Shown here: positions 43,348-48,789 of the stretch, piece after piece
Layout: every line of letters begins with the position of its first letter
How positions within the stretch are numbered: the first letter of the stretch is position 1
Assembly: GCF_014596465.1 (NCBI RefSeq)
Contig: NZ_MECK01000346.1
Location: 1-48,789, forward strand
Reading direction: 5' to 3'
From: Streptomyces sp. CBMA123
GTDB lineage: Bacteria > Actinomycetota > Actinomycetes > Streptomycetales > Streptomycetaceae
DNA length: 48,789 nucleotides
Notes under the pieces: model-generated
What the model was told of the DNA's origin: nothing
Database searches by the model: none
Seen by the model: only the letters and a program-made list of their open reading frames with translations
Translations under genes and position numbers: made by a program

Positions 43348-45107
43348 GATGCTGTTCCGAATCGGCGCTTGCGGTGTCCGTAGGTGGCGATGGCGTCCCA
43401 GAGGTGTTGACGGGTGACGTCCGGCCAGAGGTCGGGCAGGAAGACGATCTCCGCGTAGGCGTTCTGCCAGAGCATGAAGTTGGACAGCCGCTGCTCGCCG
43501 CCGGTGCGGATGAGCAGATCGACATCCGGCATGTCGGGGACGAGCATGTACCGGCTCAGCGTGGCTTCATCGAGGTCCGCCGGCTCCAGCCGGCGGGCTT
43601 GGGCTTCGCGCATGGCGCTTCTCGCGGCTCGGACGATGTCGGCACGGCCCCCGTAGTTGAAGCACAGGGTGCAGGTGATCGCCGTCCCGGAGGCGGTCGC
43701 CGCCTCCAGTTCGCGGAGGGATTCGATCAGGTCGTCGGGCATGCCGTCCGGCAGGCCGCACCAGCGGAACCGGATGCCGCGTTCGAGCACCTCCCCGAGC
43801 ATGCCGTTGGCGCCGCCCCTGCAGCAGTCGAGCAACTGCCTGACCTCCTCCTCGGAGCGCTGCCAGTTCTCGGAGGAGAAGGCGAAGAGCGTCAGCCACC
43901 GCACACCCATCGCCAGGGCGCCGTCCACCGTCTCGAAGATCCTGGCCTGGGAGGTCCAGTGGCCCTCGGAACGGGCCAACCCCCGCTGCTCGGCCCACCG
44001 CCCGTTGCCGTCCATCACCACGGCGACATGTACCGGGACCCGGTCACGCGGCAGGTCGGGCATCCCGGCCGTCGGCTCCGCAACGGCGTCGGCCGTCGCG
44101 GCGGGAACGTAGACCGTCCGGTCGGGATGCAGCACCATCGTCCCCGCCGTGGTGCCGTCGTATTCGAAACCTTTTCCGTGATAGCGGGGAGTGAGCCTGC
44201 TCCAGTGCAGGTTGCCGGCCAGGAAGTATTCGAACGCCGTGATGAACGCGCGCACCTGGTCATCGGCCCCGGCCGGAGTCGCCAGAATCCGGTCACGGAG
44301 CTCGAAGCAGCGCTGCTCCTCGGCCAGCGCCCATTCGGCCACCTCGGCAACGGCGTCGGCGAGGCTGATGCCGCGTTCGGCGGCCAGGGCCGGAACCACG
44401 TTGGGAACCCCTCCCTCGCAGTGGAGCTCCTTGCGGAGCGAGAAGATCTCGTTGACGAGGATCTCCGCCGAGCTACCTGCGTGGTAATACTGCGTCAGCA
44501 GGCTGTCCTCGTCGAAATGGTCCGACAGATCGACGCCGATCGCGAGTTCGATGACCATTTCGGCGACCCAGATCCAGCCGGAATTGAGGTGCTCCAGGTA
44601 GATGTCCCGGCTGGACCGCTGACTCAGGTCGGCATGGTCATGAATGAGAAACTCAAACGTCGTGACCACCGCCGCGTCCAGCCGTTCCTGCTGCCGCGCC
44701 GACAGCAGCGGCCGGGCCTGCCGGATGAGCTCCTCGAAAACCTCGACAAAGCGCGACAGGCCCAGATTTGGCGCCTCTCCGTCGGCAGAACCACCGATGA
44801 TCGACCCTGCCGCGCCAGAGTCATCGAACACGCTGTCCACGGAGAACCCGAACTCGTTGAGCGCGACGATCAGCGGCAGCCTGTCCGGCTTGAGCGCGGG
44901 GTAGGACCAGTAGGTGAACTCGTGGGCCCGCTGCGCCCGGTAGTCGGCGTAGGCCGCGGGCTCCGGCAGCAGGCGGCGTGCCGCCGGAGTGGACCAGAAC
45001 CCGTCCGCTGCCGACCGTACGGCTTCGGCATCCGGAAACGGTCGCGGCGCAGGAAGCAGGCGAGACAGCACAGGAATCGGAACTTCGATTGATGAACGAT
45101 CGGACAT
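43344..45107 (-). CDS. fusion of class I terpene synthase-like domain and cis-prenyltransferase
   Basis: 587 residues from ATG 45107 with GGAGG seven bases upstream. Residues ~1-330 look like a class I terpene synthase: FGFSVDSVFDDSGAAG near 85-95 (a weak Asp-rich motif) and NEIFSLRKE near 215-225, the NSE metal-binding motif. Residues ~357-585 are a complete cis-prenyltransferase of the UppS type: VHVAVVMDGNGRWAEQRG, LTLFAFSSENWQRSEEEV, FNYGGRADIVRAAR and LLIRTGGEQRLSNFMLWQNA. All catalytic motifs are present. The linker is ~25 residues. Reading: the C-terminal domain makes a Z-configured prenyl diphosphate, and the N-terminal one cyclises it. Trans-prenyltransferase/terpene synthase fusions are known in fungi; a cis version is unfamiliar to me. 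The neighbour is a divergent trans-polyprenyl synthase. Confidence 0.85.
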   Translation of the reverse strand: MSDRSSIEVPIPVLSRLLPAPRPFPDAEAVRSAADGFWSTPAARRLLPEPAAYADYRAQRAHEFTYWSYPALKPDRLPLIVALNEFGFSVDSVFDDSGAAGSIIGGSADGEAPNLGLSRFVEVFEELIRQARPLLSARQQERLDAAVVTTFEFLIHDHADLSQRSSRDIYLEHLNSGWIWVAEMVIELAIGVDLSDHFDEDSLLTQYYHAGSSAEILVNEIFSLRKELHCEGGVPNVVPALAAERGISLADAVAEVAEWALAEEQRCFELRDRILATPAGADDQVRAFITAFEYFLAGNLHWSRLTPRYHGKGFEYDGTTAGTMVLHPDRTVYVPAATADAVAEPTAGMPDLPRDRVPVHVAVVMDGNGRWAEQRGLARSEGHWTSQARIFETVDGALAMGVRWLTLFAFSSENWQRSEEEVRQLLDCCRGGANGMLGEVLERGIRFRWCGLPDGMPDDLIESLRELEAATASGTAITCTLCFNYGGRADIVRAARSAMREAQARRLEPADLDEATLSRYMLVPDMPDVDLLIRTGGEQRLSNFMLWQNAYAEIVFLPDLWPDVTRQHLWDAIATYGHRKRRFGTAS

Positions 45108-45304
45108 TTCCGACCTCCGCGTCTGCAGCAGGATAACTGGGCATGGACTCAGCGATTCGCCACAGGATTCTAAGCGGCCCAAACCAGCGAACGCCACACG
45201 GAAAAACCACGATCATACTATTTGCCGCGAACACCCCTTCTTGCATTTCGGACTTTTTCCGGGATCATCATCTCGGGATCAGGAGAGACAGAGGCGTAAG
45301 TAGA
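45108..45304. promoter_or_regulatory. divergent promoter region, fusion enzyme/polyprenyl synthase
   Basis: 197 bases between divergent starts, AT-richer than the coding DNA on both sides (for example ACCACGATCATACTATTTGC near 45210). Both promoters must lie here; -10-like CATACT is a candidate for the plus strand. GAGAGACAGAGG precedes the plus start. No repressor site was recognised. Confidence 0.45.
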
Positions 45305-46354
45305 ATGGTATTTCCACACCAGATGGAGCGCTTAGCCCAAGATGAGATTCCTCGGCGGCGGCCGGCCCAGGGCCTGCGGGGCTGTCGGGTCGACCCTGAC
45401 GCGCTGCGGGCCGAGCTGGAACGGCGTTGGGAGAACCGTGGGGAGGCGCTGGAGGCGATCTGCCGCTACGCACTGCTTCCCGCGGGAAAGCTCGTGCGCC
45501 CGCTGCTGTGCCTGGAATCGGCGGTCGCCGTGGGCGGACGGGCCGAACAGGTGATGCCGGCCGCCCTCGGCATGGAATACAGCCACGTGGCCAGCCTGGT
45601 GCACGACGACATCATCGACGGCGACGACCTGCGGCGCGGTTCGCCTTCGGTCCAGCACCTGTTCGGGATCGACCACGCGATCCTCACCGGGGACATGCTG
45701 ATCTTCACCGCCTTCCAGGCCCTGGCCGAATGTGAGGAACGAGGTGTCGCCGCCGGCCGGGTCGTGGCCGCCCTGCGGGTCATCGCTGGCATGGGGGCCG
45801 ACCTGACCCGCGGAGCCACGGCCGAGCTGACGCTGGCCGGGAACGCCGCCGCCACCCTGGAGGCGTACCTCACCATGATCCGGCTCAAGACGGCGGCGTT
45901 GATCCGCGGAGCCTGCCAGGTCGGCGCCATCCTCGGCGGAGGCGATCTCCGGGAGATCCACGCGCTGTCCCGCTACGGCGAGGAACTCGGCATCGCCTTC
46001 CAGATCCAGGACGACCTGCTGCCGTACGGACGGCACCGGGACACCATGGGCAAGCCCGCCGACAGCGATCTGCGCAACCGCCGCCCCACGCTCCCGATCC
46101 TGCTCGCCCACCAGTCCGTGCGCGACGACGATCGTGCCCTGATCGAGCAGATGCTCACCGGCCGGCTTCCCCCCGGCAGTACCCAGGATCAGATCAGCCA
46201 GGTGGTGGACCGATCCGGTGCGGTGTCCACCGCACGCGCCATGGCACACCGGCATGCCGCAGAAGCTCGCGAGGCCCTCACCGGCCTTGCGGCCACACCC
46301 AGCCGCGACTGGCTGGCCAACGTCATCGACGAACTGATCGCCCGTGTCAGGTGA
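45305..46354 (+). CDS. trans-polyprenyl diphosphate synthase
   Basis: 349 residues from ATG 45305. ALLPAGKLVRPLLCLESAVA is the GKxxRP motif. SLVHDDIIDGDDLRRG has the first Asp-rich motif DDIID near residue 101. FQIQDDLLPYGRHRDTMGKP has the second Asp-rich region, with DDLLP lacking the last Asp of DDxxD; this is seen in some members. GKxxDSDL and RPTLPILLA follow. The residues at the chain-length position before DDIID (AALGMEYSHVASLVHDD) suggest a medium chain, but I cannot fix the length. It is divergent from the fusion enzyme and should supply its prenyl substrate, or that of the class I/II cyclases. Confidence 0.88.
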   Translation: MVFPHQMERLAQDEIPRRRPAQGLRGCRVDPDALRAELERRWENRGEALEAICRYALLPAGKLVRPLLCLESAVAVGGRAEQVMPAALGMEYSHVASLVHDDIIDGDDLRRGSPSVQHLFGIDHAILTGDMLIFTAFQALAECEERGVAAGRVVAALRVIAGMGADLTRGATAELTLAGNAAATLEAYLTMIRLKTAALIRGACQVGAILGGGDLREIHALSRYGEELGIAFQIQDDLLPYGRHRDTMGKPADSDLRNRRPTLPILLAHQSVRDDDRALIEQMLTGRLPPGSTQDQISQVVDRSGAVSTARAMAHRHAAEAREALTGLAATPSRDWLANVIDELIARVR

Positions 46355-46394
46355 ACCGGGCCCGGCTATCGACGTGTCGAACGACCTGGCTCGT

Positions 46395-46660
46395 TCGACA
46401 CTTCCAGTGGTCCCGAACCGTCACCACCTCCGGGGCATCAAGGAGCGCGTGCCACACACAGGACCGCACCCGATCGGCGTCCAGGCCCGTTCCGAACAGC
46501 TCCCGCGTACTGTCGTCCAGCCGCTTCAGATGCAGATCCAGTCCTCGAACCGCTCGGCTCCGCACCTGCATGGACGAGAAGTGCGAGTAGCTGGCCCGCG
46601 CGAGCACCTTCAGATCCTCGCTGTCAGCTTCGGCACCGTTGACTTCCACCCGGTCGATGA
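46395..46660 (-). pseudogene. class IV aminotransferase N-terminal fragment
   Basis: The minus frame contains DRVEVNGAEADSEDLKVLAR, then HFSSMQVRSRAVRGLDLHLK and RLDDSTRELFGTGLDADRV. This is the N-terminal half of class IV PLP aminotransferases (branched-chain/aminodeoxychorismate lyase type), with the RGLxLHLxRL helix. The lysine-bearing C-terminal part is missing. The open frame runs from 46814 to 46347, but its ends are not conserved. Confidence 0.65.
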
Positions 46661-46864
46661 CGATCCCTCTCCCGTAACCAGCCCCGCGGCCATCTCCCGA
46701 CCACCTTAGGTACCGCCAGGACGTCAAGCGAACTAGATCGACTTCGCAACAGGCCCTAGCCGAGACGGCTCGCTCGGGGCTGATTGATTCAGGGGACAAG
46801 GGCGGACGCCCCACTGCCGCGTGACCGGTCGTCCGACAAGTCCGGGCCGGTCAGGCCGATGAGG

Positions 46865-47262
46865 CAATCTCCTTCGGGCCGGTCCGGGAGGACCTGGAGG
46901 CGTTCACGGCGGAGCTGTTCGAGGCGTCTACCCGCAACGATCAGCGCCGTTGGGGACAGGTCTATGTGCGTGGGCTGCTGTTGGACGGCGGGCGCAGGTC
47001 GGTGGAGCCGATGGCGGCCCGGCTGGGCGAGGACGGCAACCGGCAGGGCGCTCGCGCATCTCGTGACCAGTAGTCCGTGGGATCCGGCGCATGTGCGGGC
47101 CCGGCTGGCGTGGAGGATGCAGACCGAGTTGAAGCCGACGACGTTGATCATCGACGACACCGGATTCCTCAAGGACGGCGACGCTTCCGCGTGTGTGTCG
47201 AGGCAGTACACCGGCACCACCGGCAAGGTCACCAACTGCCAGGTAGGCGTCTCGACTTCGGG
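46865..47262 (+). pseudogene. IS701-family transposase fragment, frameshifted
   Basis: FTAELFEASTRNDQRRWGQV, then YVRGLLLDGGRRSVEPMAAR continue after a one-base shift near 47040 as LAHLVTSSPWDPAHVRARLA and IIDDTGFLKDGDASACVSRQ, ending TGTTGKVTNCQVGVS. This is the N-terminal third of IS701 transposases with the first catalytic Asp. Beyond 47262 the family pattern is lost. Inactive. Confidence 0.85.
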
Positions 47263-47542
47263 CAGGAAGGCGAGTTCCACGTCGCCGATCTCGGCGACGT
47301 GGGGCTCGGTGTTGATCGTGAAACTTCGGCGCGTGGCTGGCTCCGGTCTGGCTCCGCACCGGCACCCGGCCCACAACCAGTCAGCGCGTGCGCGCAAGGG
47401 TAGCCGGAACGCCATCGACGCGGCGGTGAGCCGCCTACCTTCACGCGGCCTGGCAGTATCCGGAGTCGGCCGGGTACGCCGGTACGGCCACCCGGCGCGG
47501 GTGGGGCCACCTGCGCACCGGCCGGCCCCACCCGCAGCTGCT
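47263..47542. other. stretch with unidentified coding remnants
   Basis: After the IS701 fragment no complete gene is present. On the minus strand the reading EPHVAEIGDVELAFLPEVE near 47265-47325 and on the plus strand YLHAAWQYPESAGYAGTATR, then RGWGHLRTGRPHPQLL ending in TAG at 47543-47545 look like pieces of real proteins, but I cannot name them. The latter is a 37-codon C-terminal tail that meets the end of the profilin gene. Confidence 0.4.
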
Positions 47543-47929
47543 CTAGTAGCCGTTTTTGATCACGTAGTCGGCGAAGTCCTCCACGACCTTCGCCGCGGGG
47601 CCGGGCTGCTTATTGCCGTTGTAGTAGCCGATGATGATGGTCTTGTTGGTCCGGACGATGACCACGCCGAACTCGCGACTCGTGGCGTAGATCGAGCGTG
47701 AGTCAGCCTTGACGCCCGTGTACTTCACGCCGTTGACGGTGACGCCCTTGGCGAACACCTGAGAGGGGTCCTTGTAGAGGTTGACAATAGCGGCGCCCTC
47801 TCCGGGCTTGAGGCTCCAGCCGTTGCTGATCGCCAAGGTCGCGCCGTCGGAGCTGCCGATGATGGCCGAGCTTGTCAGGGAGCCCGCTCCCAGCGGGCTG
47901 CCGTCAACGTAATCCTGCCAACCAGCCAT
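47543..47929 (-). CDS. profilin-family protein
   Basis: 128 residues from ATG 47929 with AGGGGAG six bases upstream. It starts MAGWQDYVDGSPLGAGSL and then SSAIIGSSDGATLAISNGWS, the N-terminal helix and strand of profilins (W-x-x-Y-V-D; AAIIG). VTVNGVKYTGVKADSRSIYA and VVIVRTNKTIIIGYYNG match the central sheet. QPGPAAKVVEDFADYVIKNG is the C-terminal helix (QPGxAAxVVExLADYLIxxGY in amoebal and plant profilins). The full domain is present with nothing added. In eukaryotes it binds actin, poly-proline and phosphoinositides. No actin-like gene is in the window. A role in binding polyproline or as a secreted effector is open; a eukaryotic origin is likely. Confidence 0.85.
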   Translation of the reverse strand: MAGWQDYVDGSPLGAGSLTSSAIIGSSDGATLAISNGWSLKPGEGAAIVNLYKDPSQVFAKGVTVNGVKYTGVKADSRSIYATSREFGVVIVRTNKTIIIGYYNGNKQPGPAAKVVEDFADYVIKNGY

Positions 47930-48131
47930 TTCAGTCTCCCCTCGAAACGTCACCAACGCCCGCACGTTACGGGCCGTGACACAGGCAGCCTCCCGTACGG
48001 CTACCGGGCGCCGAGCCGCTTCGGTTTCACATGGCCGGAATGCAGCATTCCGTGTCCCGTTCCAGAGCAGGCGCGGGCGTGCTCACCGCGCGTGGCTTCT
48101 CTCCGCCATCTCCCTGACCACCGAGGGGAGG
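47930..48131. other. upstream region of the profilin gene
   Basis: No gene is supported. CGGAATGCAGCATTCCG near 48039-48055 is a short hairpin (GGAATGC/GCATTCC) that could serve as a terminator for the phage-like gene reading toward it, and the profilin promoter should lie between it and 47945. Confidence 0.45.
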
Positions 48132-48506
48132 TCACCGGCCTTCGCGTAGCGCCCGACCGAGGAAGTTGTTCGCGTGGGTGCCCGGGTGGTGCACGAGGCG
48201 GGCGAAGACGACGCGGGCGCCGATCTCGAACCGCAGGGCCTTCGCCCACCGGGGCCGGATGACGTGGGGGCGGGTCCCGTCGAGGACGAAGCCCGTCGCC
48301 GAGTGGTTGGACGGGATGACGCCCTGGAGGCCGCCCGCCGTCGCCTCGATCCTGCTCTCGATGAACCGGGGCATCGTCCCGGGGGCTTCCCGCCGGGCGA
48401 TGCCGGCGACGCGCTCCGTGCGCTCCCGCAGCGCCCGCACGGCTGGCGTGTGCTCGGCCTGCCAGTCGGTGAGCTCGCCGCCGCGCGGTCGGCGGTGCGG
48501 GATCAC
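48132..48506 (-). CDS. phage HK97 gp10-like head-tail protein (remnant)
   Basis: 124 residues from GTG 48506 (an open frame extends to 48584 without a good site). The chain has RFIESRIEATAGGLQGVIPS, then GTRPHVIRPRWAKALRFEIG and VVFARLVHHPGTHANNFLGR plus ALREGR. The G-T-R-P-H-xIxP-x-x-A-x-x-L-x-F and HPGT-x-x-x-x-F patterns are those of HK97 gp10/minor tail assembly proteins. No other structural phage gene is visible. A lone gp10-like gene indicates a prophage remnant or a co-opted part. Confidence 0.65.
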   Translation of the reverse strand: MIPHRRPRGGELTDWQAEHTPAVRALRERTERVAGIARREAPGTMPRFIESRIEATAGGLQGVIPSNHSATGFVLDGTRPHVIRPRWAKALRFEIGARVVFARLVHHPGTHANNFLGRALREGR

Positions 48507-48647
48507 GAGACCAGTGCCGGAAAGCCGCCGTCGGCGATCGTCGTCGTCCGGCCAACTGCGGCCTTCGCGCCGGGCTCCTCCCATGCCTTGCAGTCGTTCC
48601 GGTTGCCCGGCAGGGGCTTGCCAACAGCGACGACCAGCCGGGTGCGG

Positions 48648-48789
48648 TCACGCCGTCGGGGTGGCCTCCCACGCGCCGTAGCCGCCGATGAGGTCGTAGG
48701 CGTGCGGGTGGCCGTGGTGGCGCAGGAGGCTGGCGGCGATGGAGGAGCGGCTGCCGCCGGCGCAGTGCAGGACGATGCGGCGGTCGGTG
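48648..48789 (-). CDS. MBL-fold/rhodanese sulfurtransferase, C-terminal rhodanese domain (partial)
   Basis: Reading from the window end: DRRIVLHCAGGSRSSIAASL, then DLIGGYGAWEATPTA and TGA at 48648-48650. CAGGSRS is the active-site loop of the second rhodanese domain of MBL/rhodanese proteins, with Cys as the sulfur acceptor. The 5' part lies outside the window. The same gene family, same strand, is truncated at 1-246. Confidence 0.8.
   Translation of the reverse strand, partial: TDRRIVLHCAGGSRSSIAASLLRHHGHPHAYDLIGGYGAWEATPTA

Overview
The window has very high GC, strong G/C third-position bias, many GTG and TTG starts and ATGA/GTGA gene overlaps. With families typical of Streptomycetaceae (trypco2/trypsin-STAND, DUF4913, DUF5937-type regulators, ISL3/IS701/IS1380 remnants) this points to a Streptomyces- or Kitasatospora-like actinomycete. 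The density of broken genes and IS debris indicates an accessory region: a chromosome arm, a large plasmid or an integrated island. No rRNA, tRNA or CRISPR array was seen.

Layout. 1-246: middle of an MBL-fold/rhodanese sulfurtransferase, its N-terminus cut off. 474-3851: a three-gene ABC-3C conflict system (nuclease effector, middle component, SMC/RecN-like DUF3732 ATPase). 3964-6135: a NucS-like gene cut by ISL3 debris. 6253-10400: a compact RiPP-type locus with a divergent regulator, a 29-residue precursor ending in a Cys-rich motif, a 15-bp hairpin, a radical SAM/SPASM enzyme and an MFS exporter frame interrupted by three in-frame TGA codons. 10731-19897: a 9.2-kb block bracketed by ISL3-like inverted ends. 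It holds a frameshifted DnaB-N-like gene, an intact trypsin-STAND-TPR protein with its trypco2 partner placed inside a split DNA cytosine methyltransferase gene, a broken MFS gene with a local inversion, a HAD phosphatase and DUF4913-type plasmid/ICE genes.

20172-33062: a tightly coupled minus-strand operon of five genes (1565, 754, 1350, 160 and 462 residues). It contains a giant DUF6603-type protein, a coiled-coil/discoidin protein and a fibre-like protein. No characterised system is recognisable. Together with the terpene fusion and the RiPP locus it is the best candidate for an undescribed system.

33269-46354: a terpenoid gene region. It has an acyl-CoA ligase remnant, an FAD monooxygenase, a class I terpene synthase, a class II (squalene-hopene-like) cyclase, a SAM methyltransferase, a decayed PKS/reductase, an EF-hand protein, a membrane protein, a P450 remnant, a fusion of a class I terpene synthase with a cis-prenyltransferase, and a divergent trans-polyprenyl diphosphate synthase. 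Plausible logic: the trans-synthase and the fused cis-synthase make prenyl diphosphates, class II and class I cyclases fold them, and the oxygenase and methyltransferase decorate the product.

46395-48789: an aminotransferase fragment, an IS701 remnant, a complete profilin (a eukaryotic-type actin-binding fold), a phage gp10-like protein, and the C-terminal rhodanese domain of another MBL/rhodanese gene running off the window. All calls are from reading motifs and context; no database search was run.
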